64,000 nucleotides of DNA from Idiomarina sp. (GTDB taxonomy: Bacteria; Pseudomonadota; Gammaproteobacteria; Enterobacterales; Alteromonadaceae): NCBI GenBank assembly GCA_020831965.1, contig JAFIFP010000009.1, forward strand, positions 1 to 64,000, written 5' to 3'. The position numbers and the translations under genes were made by a program. Below the pieces are notes generated by a model. It saw nothing but the letters and a program-made list of their open reading frames with translations, ran no database searches and was not told the origin of the DNA. Every line of letters starts with the position of its first letter. The stretch's first letter is position 1. Shown here one piece after another: positions 1 through 9,382 of this stretch.

Positions 1-67
1 CCTTGGCACCGGCCTCATGCTCTTTGATAGCCTTGATGATTTGTTCTTCGCTGTAACGTTTCTTCAT
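1..67 (-). CDS. IS3-family transposase OrfA, N-terminal 22 residues
   Basis: The reading frame starts at the ATG at 67-65 and runs off the left edge. It encodes MKKRYSEEQIIKAIKEHEAG and two more residues, the characteristic beginning of the helix-turn-helix OrfA of IS3-type transposases. OrfA binds the element ends, and a frameshifted OrfAB normally supplies the DDE catalysis. GGAG about 8 bases upstream supports this start. Only the N-terminus is visible, so it cannot be said whether the element is intact. Confidence 0.75.
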   Translation of the reverse strand, partial: MKKRYSEEQIIKAIKEHEAGAK

Positions 68-141
68 TTTGAGATCTCCACTTGACCCATTTTAATGGAA
101 ATCTCATCGATGTCATGGTTCTATTCTTGGGGGAGAGGTCA
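1..141 (-). mobile_element. IS3-family insertion sequence, 5' end only
   Basis: Read on the minus strand, the element begins at 141 with TGACCTCTCCCCC, a TG-starting terminal inverted repeat of the kind used by IS3-family elements. A ribosome binding site (GGAG) and the first codons of an OrfA transposase follow. The rest of the element lies left of the window, so its length, group, right end and target duplication cannot be read. The boundary at 141 is inferred from the TG...CA rule and from the distance to the orfA start. It lies 15 bp beyond the stop codon of the Rhs tip fragment. Confidence 0.7.
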
Positions 142-156
142 CTCATGCCCAATGTT

Positions 157-588
157 TCACTGTGATCTGGATGGATTTGACGCTCTAAATGTGTGATGCT
201 CCGTTGCCATGGTTATAGTTTTACCACCTACGCCTCCCGCACCATACTGATTGGGATTATCAAAACTTGAAACTGCATGAGCAACAAAACCCAATGAACC
301 ATCGTCACTCAAAGCTGTTACAATTGTATCAAGATAGCTTGCCATAGAGTTTAGTTCGGAAGCTGAATAACCGTTAGCGTTCGTTTGCCCATCTTCGAAT
401 CTAGCGGCGCCTTTTCGCAAAGAAGTAACAACTTTTGCTGCATCTTCAGCCAGTTGTTTCTGAGCCGCATCATATTTACTCCAACCCTCATCGCTCCAGC
501 CAGAACCTCTCGCGTACATTCCATCCGGATCAACAAACTTATACGGATTATTATTTACATATGCATAGCGATTAAACATCATCGGATT
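157..588 (-). pseudogene. Displaced (orphan) Rhs C-terminal tip
   Basis: Positions 588-523 match the very end of the Rhs core in the upstream gene (NPMMFNRYAY...NNNPYK..DPDG). The match ends abruptly at the CGGATT at 588-583. Just upstream, where the intact core has residues before NNP, this copy has an in-frame TGA, so no full core precedes it. After DPDG the sequence diverges into about 115 residues unlike the active tip, including NANGYSASELNSMASYLDTI and GAGGVGGKTITMATEHHTF. A start at the first MM (582) would give 141 residues, but I see no ribosome binding site of note. It is best read as an archived or dead toxin tip left when a new tip was acquired. The toxin activity is unknown. The frame closes at 157, just before the insertion sequence. 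Confidence 0.65.
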
Positions 589-687
589 TCACGAGGTAAA
601 ATTGCCGTAAAATATACAGATCCTACGGCTAACAACAGACTAAATTTAACCCACCTTCTTCCGTTAAAAATGTGTACGCAGGACAAA

Positions 688-1014
688 TCATCCACGAGTG
701 CGTAAATATACAATTACTGATAATATTTTTTTATGTAGCATTCTTATAACCCAGTCTAAGAATAACGCAAGGAGTACTGACGATAATATATCAACGAAAA
801 TGTCACCCCCATCATAAATATTTCCTAGAGCAGTTTCAGAAAACAAATACATCACCGCAAATCTTACAAAAGAAAGAGCATATACTAAAAAGAAAAACAA
901 GCTGCCAAAATAACCATCATCATATTGCAATTCAAAAGCCCATGTAAGAAGAATTAAAAAGTAACTCAACAACGTTGTAATTATAAAAAAATTCTTGAAT
1001 ATAATTTTCATCAT
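688..1014 (-). CDS. Small membrane protein, candidate Rhs immunity protein
   Basis: A 108-residue protein with hydrophobic segments at about residues 8-27, 37-57 and 72-90 and a basic C-terminus, so probably an inner-membrane protein with three spans. Its ATG (1014-1012) overlaps the TGA (1013-1011) of the Rhs gene as ATGA, which implies translational coupling. The segment is clearly more A+T-rich than the Rhs core, as is usual for exchangeable tip/immunity modules. I recognise no family. The immunity role is inferred only from position, coupling and composition. A membrane location would suit a toxin acting at or across the inner membrane. Confidence 0.6.
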   Translation of the reverse strand: MMKIIFKNFFIITTLLSYFLILLTWAFELQYDDGYFGSLFFFLVYALSFVRFAVMYLFSETALGNIYDGGDIFVDILSSVLLALFLDWVIRMLHKKILSVIVYLRTRG

Positions 1015-4000
1015 TCTTTCCTCTCAAAATACTCTTCCGGTATTGGTTTATCAAAACCAGGAGCGTTAGGAACTTGCAGCTTGCTAATATCCACACCAGC
1101 AGCATTCAGCAATCCTGAGACGTATGAGTTTGAATTAAAAGACTCAACTCCATCAGGAAATAAGGAATATCGAAGATTATCTCTATAATTGGAATCCAGC
1201 TCTATTAACTTATCAACAAATTGGTTTTCATTCATGCCGCTCGGAAGTGAAATTACAATTCCACCTTCTCGCTCTACTGAATCGTTTGGGCGGTTATAAG
1301 CGCTTACCAATTTAGATATCAGTAGATTAGGGCCCGCTCCCATTGTTCCGTATCTATTCCCTTGCGAGTTAGTTAGCTCGCCAAGTGACGAAATTCGACC
1401 TACATTGTTGAAATGCTGAGGATCTTCTGGGGTTATTGTTAATAACGTGTGGTTCTTCCTAGTTCCAATGCCCATAACCGTAACCTCATGCCACTGGAGC
1501 TTTACTTCTCTGCCATCAGGGTCAATATATTTATACGGATTATTATTGGCATAAGCATAACGATTAAACATCATCGGATTATTAACTTGGAAGCCTACCG
1601 GGTCGTTCGCATAGAACCGCCCAATCAGTGGGTCATAATACCGCTGCTGCATATAGGTCAGCTGAAGGTCTTCGTCCTCCATGTGACCCGTGTAACCCGG
1701 TCGGTCTGTTGGGTGAACGTTGTCAGTATGTCGCGCAACCTGCTGTGCGCCTAAGTAGATATAATCTGTATGTCCACCTGCCGCAAACTGCCCTAACAGC
1801 CGTCCTTCATGGTTATATAAGCTATAAGTGACCTGAGAGCCGTCAGATTTCTTGATGCGACGGCCATAGCCATCATACTCGAACTGAATGCTCCCCGAGC
1901 TGACCAGGCGTCCCGCATGATTGTAATTGAACGCGCGTTCCCCGTTATGCGTTACATTTCCACGGTCATCGTAGACAAAGTCTCGTTCTTCAAATCCACT
2001 AACACTTGTCAGCTGCTTATGCTGATTATATTGGTAGTTCAACGCTTCATCATTCAGTATCCGCTGTGTGATATTTCCAAGCGGGTCGTAGGAATACAAG
2101 TCACTGCCCCAGCCCCCTGAAGCACCGAGTAACCGCTCGAGTCCATCATAAGTAAGTGTCAGACTGTTGTGTGGCAGTACCTCATCGCTAATGTGCGTGA
2201 TATTGCTGTTGGCGTCATAACTGTAATGATGCGAAAATAAATCACTGGCGCCACTGACTGTCCGGCGCTGCGGTCTTAGCAAGTTGTCCAGCTCTTGGAT
2301 AAAGTTTAAACCATTGCCATACGTGAAGCTGACAAGCTGTCCCGAAGGGCGGTAATCCGCCTGTTGCGCATAAGTGCCAGCTTGTGTGGGCCGGCCAAAG
2401 GCATCCGGCAGGTAGCTCATCGTTCGTCCCGACGGATACGTCAGTGACGCGGTGTGCCCAAGCGTATTGTAGTGATATTCAAAACCGAACTGATGCCCAT
2501 CGGCATGAAGCGTTTCTTGGCTCACTAACCCCAAACTGTTGTACGTATACTCCCAGCGGTTCGTCCCTGAGCGAAGGCGCGTCAACTGGCCTTGTGCGTC
2601 ATAGGTATACTCAATATTTCCATGATTGTCCGGATACAGAACCTCACGAATGTTTCCAATATTATCGTAGGTATACAAAGTCCGTGACGATTCGGGAACA
2701 CTTAAATAATCGCAACTGCCTGAGCTGCCCACGTCGCCTTGTGCTTGCCAAATCAAGTTCCCGACGGCGTTGTACTTAAACACTTGCTCACCCACATCAG
2801 CACGTGAAATGCGGCACAATCGCTGACGTGCGTCATACGCACGCATTTCGGTCTGCCCGCCTTGGGCGACGCTCACCACATTCCCAAACAGATTATAAAC
2901 CAACGATGTCTCCACCCCTTCAGGCTGGACAATTTGTATCGGGGAGTCCTGTGATGGCGCGCCGTAACCAGCGTAAGTTGTCGTGGTTATATCACCACGA
3001 GCAGTAATTTGCTCAACACGATTGCCTGAAAGGTAGTTGTAATAGGTATTACTGCCATCGGCGGTGTTAAGCATTCGATAAGGACGTTGTAAGCCGTCGA
3101 AGTACGTACGCGTCCCGCGCGATTCTATGGGTGAAGCGCTTGGAAATGAAACAAACTCGACCTCGTTGTATGCGTTAAATTGCTGATTCACATAGGATGT
3201 CCAATTCGTATTCATGTCCCGCTCACGCGTAAGCAGCGGACGGAATAACGCATCCATTTCAATACGTTTTTCCATCGCCCCTTGGCGAATCGTTTGGATG
3301 AAGCGATTTGAACTGTAACTGTAGGTGATGTTCGTCGCCTGCCAAGGGCTTACAGGAGTAATGCGTGTTAACCGACCCATAATGTCGTATTCGAATAGCG
3401 TGGTGATTTGATTGAAATTCGTGGTCGCAATAATTTCTCCACGGCTATTTACATCAAGGGCCGCAGTCTGCGTCTGGCTTGCATCATATCGACCAGGGAG
3501 CGTAATAAGCGTCGGAACACCACGTACATAATTGGCATATTCAACCCATCGGTTTGGTGCATTGTAGGTCTTACGCTTGAGCATGCCATCAGGGTAATAG
3601 GTGTTCGTTTGTACCAGCTCACCAAACGCATAAGTGTTCTCAAGCAATAGAGGGTAGGACGAGTTCACGTCGTAATAACTCATTTCCCGGGCTGTAGTCC
3701 AGGAATAGCCGTTCTCAGAGCGTTCGCTCTTGATAGGTAGGTTCAACACCCAGGCATCTTCATCGTGCTGATAATGCAACCGTGTGTAGCGTGCTCCTGA
3801 CGGTCCCACCTCGCTGATTTCTTCGGGCTGGCCGTAGAGGTTGTACTCCGAGTACGACGTAGTGAAAGTGGTTGGCGTACCACCATCATACATAATCGTT
3901 TTCTGAGAGGCTAAGTACACATGGGTATTGTGTTTATCCGGGTTGTCGAACTGTTTTTCACACGGGTCGGTATCGACGCTCGAAACCGGATACTGGGATG

Positions 4001-5762
4001 GCTTACAAGAGACCATCCGTACATCCCCGGTCTTATCAACCTCAATGTGTGTTCTCTCAACTGCTTGTAAGACTGTCGTAGTATCCGTATCGAAGTAGAC
4101 CGTGAGCACTTCTTCGCCCTCAGTCGCTCTTAACCGGCGGTCAAACACATGTATCGTCTTGCTATTATCGGGGTTGTTTACTGTCGTTGATCGCAAGTTG
4201 AGTAGCCCAAGCTCAGGCTCTTGGATAACAGAAATGCCCGGCAACACAGGCAATCCCGTCAATTCTTGCGGCTCTGGTGTCGAGCCGGTCGTTTGCTTTG
4301 GATACCCTGCATTTTGCGAGTAATCGTATTGCCAAATCAGCAGCTCTTCACCAGTGTCCAAACGCTTCTCAGTGACCGCCATGCTCTGCATACAACGACT
4401 GACCTGATGCCGGCCAAAATTATCCCCATCATTTTGATTTGGAAGAAAAGGTATCCCACGCCCAATCTGAACCATTTGTTGGGTCAACTCAAGCACCGCG
4501 CCGTCCGGATGTACTAATGTGGACTGATTGGGGATTTCCACCAGTGACTGACAATCTCCAAGCCCACCTGCGTTAGAGTTTTGGTAACCACCAAACAAGT
4601 CAAACGCCATGTCAAATGACCAGGAGCGCCCATCAGGACGCGTAACTGTCTTTAAAATATCTTTATCGATTAGCTCTAGCTTGTCTTCCTTGAGTTCATA
4701 TTCATATTCCCAAGTCCGACCATCTGCTTCGATTCTAGAAATTCTATCCGTGGAGCCATACTCATAAAAAATTTCAATTTCTCGCCCATCAGAAGCGTAA
4801 ATCCGCTCCAGTCTATTTGAATGCCTCATGTACTGGTTCGTGGTACCCAATGGGACCATCGTCTCATCGTATTCATAGGTGACTGTGTTTCCGAACCGGT
4901 CACGAATCTCTGTTACCTGAATATTGATGGTGTATGTCGGCAGAAGCTCAATATGATAAAGGCCCTCGTCGATAATCTCAGTTTCTCGCTCGACAGGAAC
5001 TAGTGACGCTGGGATTAGTCGAACCATATCAAAGATATAGACGACGCCCTCTGGTGAAGTGACTTTAAACGCGTGATCATGGCTTTGCGGCAAACATTCG
5101 ACCTTCCAATTATCCGCCACACGCTCTGACCCATACGCTCTGATTTTTTGGTTTGTTACGCCTGGAATGTCCAGGGTAACACCGCTCCAATACTGCATTG
5201 GCCCGACCGTAGCGTAACCGGTATCGACAAAGTTTGGCTCAAGCTGGAAGCGGCAACTTGGAATATAGCTGAGGTCTTCTTCGGTATACTTGAGCGTTGT
5301 CGTCGTAATACTCGGAATATCGAGTGTCCAGTCTCCAAAACTCGAGTTATTTCCGTGATTATTCTTTGACCCACGATACGTCCGCCGAATCTCAACCGGT
5401 ATTGCGCTATTGCCAGCCAACGACACATCTGTGTGTTGAAAGGTCACCGCACCAAGATTGAGGTCAATCCGCTCACCAAACAGCTCGCTGGTTTCAGGCG
5501 TGATGTGCTCGCTCACTTCCATACGCGCTAAGGCAAGCTCGGTCATGAGTTTTAGCTCAAATGCACCGAAGTCTTCACTGCCCGCCCCCATTGTTTGGAT
5601 TCCCATATCGGGTGCCGGGATATATTGCGGCTCAACCGCACGAAGAAACGCCGCGGATAACTGCTGACGTTCACTTTGTTTAACTGTGTTCGCCTGACTT
5701 GTTGGATGAAACAACAAACCAATAGATGCCAACGGCAGGGCCATTTTCCATAATTGCTTCAT
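1011..5762 (-). CDS. Secreted Rhs/YD-repeat protein with variable C-terminal tip
   Basis: A 1583-residue protein. Residues 1-24 look like a Sec signal peptide (basic start, hydrophobic core, then SQA-NT). Many YD repeats follow through the middle, for example GRLTRITP, YDANSNITHI and YDDRGNVTHNGERAFNYNHAGR. The conserved Rhs core end comes next, around residues 1350-1415, with RYYDPLIGRFYANDPVGF and DPDG. The last ~165 residues, after DPDG, are a distinct tip. YD shells encapsulate a C-terminal toxin in known Rhs/TcC proteins. The tip holds a His (RKNHTLLTITPE) and a late FNSNSYVSGLLNAAG motif. No PAAR or VgrG-like N-terminus is seen, so export is more likely Sec-dependent than type VI. The ATG at 5762-5760 overlaps the stop of the upstream FN3 gene by one base (TAATG). 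Confidence 0.85.
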   Translation of the reverse strand: MKQLWKMALPLASIGLLFHPTSQANTVKQSERQQLSAAFLRAVEPQYIPAPDMGIQTMGAGSEDFGAFELKLMTELALARMEVSEHITPETSELFGERIDLNLGAVTFQHTDVSLAGNSAIPVEIRRTYRGSKNNHGNNSSFGDWTLDIPSITTTTLKYTEEDLSYIPSCRFQLEPNFVDTGYATVGPMQYWSGVTLDIPGVTNQKIRAYGSERVADNWKVECLPQSHDHAFKVTSPEGVVYIFDMVRLIPASLVPVERETEIIDEGLYHIELLPTYTINIQVTEIRDRFGNTVTYEYDETMVPLGTTNQYMRHSNRLERIYASDGREIEIFYEYGSTDRISRIEADGRTWEYEYELKEDKLELIDKDILKTVTRPDGRSWSFDMAFDLFGGYQNSNAGGLGDCQSLVEIPNQSTLVHPDGAVLELTQQMVQIGRGIPFLPNQNDGDNFGRHQVSRCMQSMAVTEKRLDTGEELLIWQYDYSQNAGYPKQTTGSTPEPQELTGLPVLPGISVIQEPELGLLNLRSTTVNNPDNSKTIHVFDRRLRATEGEEVLTVYFDTDTTTVLQAVERTHIEVDKTGDVRMVSCKPSQYPVSSVDTDPCEKQFDNPDKHNTHVYLASQKTIMYDGGTPTTFTTSYSEYNLYGQPEEISEVGPSGARYTRLHYQHDEDAWVLNLPIKSERSENGYSWTTAREMSYYDVNSSYPLLLENTYAFGELVQTNTYYPDGMLKRKTYNAPNRWVEYANYVRGVPTLITLPGRYDASQTQTAALDVNSRGEIIATTNFNQITTLFEYDIMGRLTRITPVSPWQATNITYSYSSNRFIQTIRQGAMEKRIEMDALFRPLLTRERDMNTNWTSYVNQQFNAYNEVEFVSFPSASPIESRGTRTYFDGLQRPYRMLNTADGSNTYYNYLSGNRVEQITARGDITTTTYAGYGAPSQDSPIQIVQPEGVETSLVYNLFGNVVSVAQGGQTEMRAYDARQRLCRISRADVGEQVFKYNAVGNLIWQAQGDVGSSGSCDYLSVPESSRTLYTYDNIGNIREVLYPDNHGNIEYTYDAQGQLTRLRSGTNRWEYTYNSLGLVSQETLHADGHQFGFEYHYNTLGHTASLTYPSGRTMSYLPDAFGRPTQAGTYAQQADYRPSGQLVSFTYGNGLNFIQELDNLLRPQRRTVSGASDLFSHHYSYDANSNITHISDEVLPHNSLTLTYDGLERLLGASGGWGSDLYSYDPLGNITQRILNDEALNYQYNQHKQLTSVSGFEERDFVYDDRGNVTHNGERAFNYNHAGRLVSSGSIQFEYDGYGRRIKKSDGSQVTYSLYNHEGRLLGQFAAGGHTDYIYLGAQQVARHTDNVHPTDRPGYTGHMEDEDLQLTYMQQRYYDPLIGRFYANDPVGFQVNNPMMFNRYAYANNNPYKYIDPDGREVKLQWHEVTVMGIGTRKNHTLLTITPEDPQHFNNVGRISSLGELTNSQGNRYGTMGAGPNLLISKLVSAYNRPNDSVEREGGIVISLPSGMNENQFVDKLIELDSNYRDNLRYSLFPDGVESFNSNSYVSGLLNAAGVDISKLQVPNAPGFDKPIPEEYFERKE

Positions 5763-8700
5763 TAGTTTTGCTCCCTGCGTTTACCAAATGGCAGATATTC
5801 AGTACTTTGAGTGACTTCGCCTTGCTCATCACTTTCGCCAATCACACTCCCGAGAATGTCAGAGTGAATATAAATAATCTTTGACTCTTGGTCCCCCGCT
5901 AACGAGAACACACTACGCCGCTCATCACTCGAAACCCAGCCATCACCGTAAGCGCGAGCTCTGATAACTCCGGCTCGAAGCGTAAGAGGGTGTGTGTAGA
6001 CAGCGGAGAGCTCAGTCACCGGCGAGTCATCTAGGGTATAGCGAATAATCGCCTCGCCCACAGCGCTCGTAATCGAGATCTGCTGCACAGCACCTGACCC
6101 GGCATCCTCAGCATTCACAGCCGGTGCTGCCAACTTCAGAAGCGTTTTCGTGTCGCTTTCTGCGTCGACCGAGCACGTGGTTGCATCACACGCTCTCACA
6201 CGGAATCTGTAGCTTGCACCAACACTTCCTTCAAAATCATAGTGACGATTCTGTCCACGATTCACCGTGCTTCCCCAGCTGCCATTCGTTCGGATTTCTA
6301 TTTCGTAGCGCTCCGCATCCACTACGCTTCCCCAATTGAGCTCAGTGATTAATTCATCGGAGGTGATGCTGAGTCCAGTGGGTGCTGCGAGCACTGGAGC
6401 CATCATTTCGACGCTGACAGGGGAATATCCCGCACACCCAAAAGCGTCGCAAGGGCGCACTCTAAAGGCATAGAGCTTCCCTCGTACTGCTGTCATTTCA
6501 TGGGTTAACGATGAACCTTTGTTTTCTACGCTTCCCCACGTGCCATCCGTGCTCACCTGAATCTCATAACGCTCCGCATTGTCTATCGCGCCCCAATGCC
6601 CCGATAGAAGCAAACCGTTTTGGTTCACTTCGGGCGCCTCTAAGGCCGCCGATAGCATCGGGATAGTAATTTCGGTGCTCACCGCAGAATAAGACTCGCA
6701 TCCATAGGTATCACATGCTCTCACTCGGTAGGCGAGGCGACTTCCACGACCGACGTTCGCGGTGTGGGTCAACGTTGCGCCTGCATTAACAACTGCGCCC
6801 CACGAGCCGTTGACACGGGACTGAATGTCGTAGCGTGACGCACCGGACACCGCTCCCCAACTCGACGTCAATGTAAGTCCCGACTGATGAGACACTGCCG
6901 GTGCCTGCGGGACACCCAAGGTTGGCACGTCTGTCGGTGAGCTAGGAGTAGAATATCCGGTGCATCCAAACGTATCGCAGGCGCGCACTCGAAATGCGTA
7001 ACTTTGGCCGCGACTGGCCGAAACACTGTGCTCTAGTGACGTGGCTTTGTTGACCACATCCCCCCAGGCTCCATTGGCTTGTACCTGAATATCAAAGCGT
7101 GTAGCGCCCGAAACACTCCCCCACGAGGCTATCAGCGTTAAACCGGAATTGCCGACCGTTGGTGTCGAGGGCACAGACAAGCTCGGCGCTTCAAATTCTT
7201 CACTTGTCGTTGAATAGTTAGAGCAGCCGAAGTTATCACAGGCCCTCACGCGGAATCGATAGTGGCTCCCTCGTGTTCCAGTAATGCTGTGGCTCAGCGC
7301 AGTCCCTTTATTGACCGCACCACCCCAAAAGCCATTCGTCTGAACTTGCACATCAAAACGTGTCGCACCCGACACATCGCTCCAATTCGCCGAAATTGTA
7401 GCGCCTGAGTTACCAACTGTTGGGGCTGAGGGGATTGCCAAGGTTGGAACTGAGAGCTCCCCACTAGCATCTGAGTAGCTGGTACAGCCAAACGCATCGC
7501 ACGCTCTGACTCGGTAACGATAGGCATTACCTCGAGCAGCCGAGGTATTATGACTCAGCGATGTACCTTTATTCACTGCACTGCCCCACGTGCCATTCAG
7601 CTGCGTCTGAATGTCATAGCGAGTGGCACCTGACACGCCGCCCCACGACGCCGTCAATGTGAGTCCGGAGTGCGACACTGTAGGCGTCGTTGGTATTGAT
7701 AGGCTGGGTACGCTGAATGTGGAGCTTGCGCTCGAATAACTAGTACACCCAAAGCTATCGCATGCTCTGACTCGGTAGCGATACGCATTCCCACGCGAAG
7801 CCGAAGTCGTGCGAGTAAGTGACGTCCCGTTGTTTACGGTGTTTTCCCAGGTGCCATTCAGTTGCGTTTGAATATCATAGCGTGTGGCATTCGACACACC
7901 TCCCCACGAAGTCGTTAACGTGAGCCCTGAGTGCGTAACACTAGGGGTTGATGGACTTTCCAGGCTGGGTACCGATAAGTTCGGACTCGCCCCTGAGTAA
8001 CTGGTACAGCCATAGTTATCACATGCTCGTACGCGATACCGATAATCGTTCCCGCGCGACGCTGAAGTATTGTGCGTGGTTGACCCACCTTTGTTCACAG
8101 CACCGCCCCACGTGCCGTTCAGTTGCGTCTGAATGTCATAACGGGTCGCACCCGACACGCTACCCCATGAGGTCGTTAGCGTCAGTCCCGAATGATTCAC
8201 GATTGGTGTGCTCGGCGTTGCTAACGTCGGCACGAGCAAATTCGAGCTTGCGCTTGAATACCCCGTGCAACCAAAACTGTCACAGGCCCTTACTCGGTAG
8301 CGATACGCATTTCCACGTGAAGCCGAAGTATTGTGCGTGCGCGTGGTTCCCGTATTCACTGCACTGCCCCACGTGCCATTCAGTTGCGTCTGAATGTCAT
8401 AACGGGTCGCACCCGACACGCTACCCCATGACGCCGTAAGCGTCAGTCCCGAGTTACTTACGCTAGGTGATGAAGGAGGCGCCAATGTCGGAATGGCAAA
8501 GGCCGCACTTGCGCTCGAATACCCATTGCACCCAAAGCTATCACATGCTCGAACTCTAAAAGAGTAACTACTACCACGCACACCCGTCACATTGTGGGTC
8601 AATGCAGTGCTCTTATTAATATCACTACTCCAGGTGTTGTTGGTTCGCACCTGCAGATCGTAGCGCGCAGCGCCTGAGACACTATTCCAAACCGCCGTAA

Positions 8701-9364
8701 GCGTGAATCCAGAGTGATTCACAGTCGGTGTCGCAGGATTAGCGAGCGTTGGCACCGCGAGCGTAGAGCTCGCACTCGAATAGCTCGTACACCCAAAGGT
8801 GTCACATGCACGAACCCGAAACGCGTAGCTGCTGCCCCGCGTACCTGCGACGCTGTGACTAAGCGCTGAATTCTTATTAATGGCGCCACCCCATGTGCCA
8901 TTCACACGCACCTGAACATCATATCGCGTTGCACCAGAGACGCTTCCCCAGCTTGTATCGATAGAAAATCCATTATGGGAAACAGATGGAGCCGATGGTG
9001 TTGCTATGGTCGGGACGACGATTTCGGAAGTAATCGCTGAGTAAGCCGAACATCCCGAGTTATCGCATGCACGCACGCGAAAGGCATAACGGGAACCGCG
9101 GCTAGCCGAGATACTATGGTTTCGTGATGTACCCCGGTTGATCACAGAGCCCCATGAGCCATTGGTCCGCACTTGAATTTCATAGCGAGTCGCCTCAGCC
9201 GAAGTACCCCAGTTTACATTGAGCGTGAGATTGGAGTTACTTACAGGCGAAACCGTAGGGGCGACAAGTAAGGGAACTGCGATAGCGCTGGTATCCGCGT
9301 AGGGCCCACAGCCATGCATGTAACTACAGGCCGCAACCCGAAAAGCGTAAGTATTTCCTCTCAC
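5762..9364 (-). CDS. Fibronectin-III-like repeat protein, main open part (5' end broken)
   Basis: About 1200 residues open from the GTG at 9364. It contains thirteen ~85-residue fibronectin-III-like repeats, the first partial, each with a W (as in WGSVSGATRYDIQ), NG.WG, and RVRACD..GC.. carrying two conserved Cys likely to form a disulfide. A non-repeat domain follows (RYTLDDSPVTELSAVYTHPL) that resembles chitobiase C-terminal-like modules. The C-terminal ~35 residues resemble an Rhs core strand (HSDILGSVIGESDEQG, then EYLPFGKR). The reading frame continues upstream past an in-frame TAA (9385-9383) into a piece with a signal peptide, so the GTG start is probably not native. It is presumably an extracellular or surface protein acting with the downstream Rhs protein, to which it is joined by TAATG. 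Confidence 0.7.
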   Translation of the reverse strand: MRGNTYAFRVAACSYMHGCGPYADTSAIAVPLLVAPTVSPVSNSNLTLNVNWGTSAEATRYEIQVRTNGSWGSVINRGTSRNHSISASRGSRYAFRVRACDNSGCSAYSAITSEIVVPTIATPSAPSVSHNGFSIDTSWGSVSGATRYDVQVRVNGTWGGAINKNSALSHSVAGTRGSSYAFRVRACDTFGCTSYSSASSTLAVPTLANPATPTVNHSGFTLTAVWNSVSGAARYDLQVRTNNTWSSDINKSTALTHNVTGVRGSSYSFRVRACDSFGCNGYSSASAAFAIPTLAPPSSPSVSNSGLTLTASWGSVSGATRYDIQTQLNGTWGSAVNTGTTRTHNTSASRGNAYRYRVRACDSFGCTGYSSASSNLLVPTLATPSTPIVNHSGLTLTTSWGSVSGATRYDIQTQLNGTWGGAVNKGGSTTHNTSASRGNDYRYRVRACDNYGCTSYSGASPNLSVPSLESPSTPSVTHSGLTLTTSWGGVSNATRYDIQTQLNGTWENTVNNGTSLTRTTSASRGNAYRYRVRACDSFGCTSYSSASSTFSVPSLSIPTTPTVSHSGLTLTASWGGVSGATRYDIQTQLNGTWGSAVNKGTSLSHNTSAARGNAYRYRVRACDAFGCTSYSDASGELSVPTLAIPSAPTVGNSGATISANWSDVSGATRFDVQVQTNGFWGGAVNKGTALSHSITGTRGSHYRFRVRACDNFGCSNYSTTSEEFEAPSLSVPSTPTVGNSGLTLIASWGSVSGATRFDIQVQANGAWGDVVNKATSLEHSVSASRGQSYAFRVRACDTFGCTGYSTPSSPTDVPTLGVPQAPAVSHQSGLTLTSSWGAVSGASRYDIQSRVNGSWGAVVNAGATLTHTANVGRGSRLAYRVRACDTYGCESYSAVSTEITIPMLSAALEAPEVNQNGLLLSGHWGAIDNAERYEIQVSTDGTWGSVENKGSSLTHEMTAVRGKLYAFRVRPCDAFGCAGYSPVSVEMMAPVLAAPTGLSITSDELITELNWGSVVDAERYEIEIRTNGSWGSTVNRGQNRHYDFEGSVGASYRFRVRACDATTCSVDAESDTKTLLKLAAPAVNAEDAGSGAVQQISITSAVGEAIIRYTLDDSPVTELSAVYTHPLTLRAGVIRARAYGDGWVSSDERRSVFSLAGDQESKIIYIHSDILGSVIGESDEQGEVTQSTEYLPFGKRREQN

Positions 9365-9382
9365 AACCGATACGGCAGACGA

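Noticed and set aside
5156-5428. 90-codon frame overlapping the Rhs gene on the same strand
   Set aside because: It is an out-of-frame shadow with no start signal or recognisable sequence.
7948-8439. 163-codon plus-strand frame inside the FN3-like gene
   Set aside because: It is antisense to repeats and mirrors the repeat unit; no ribosome binding site or family features are seen.
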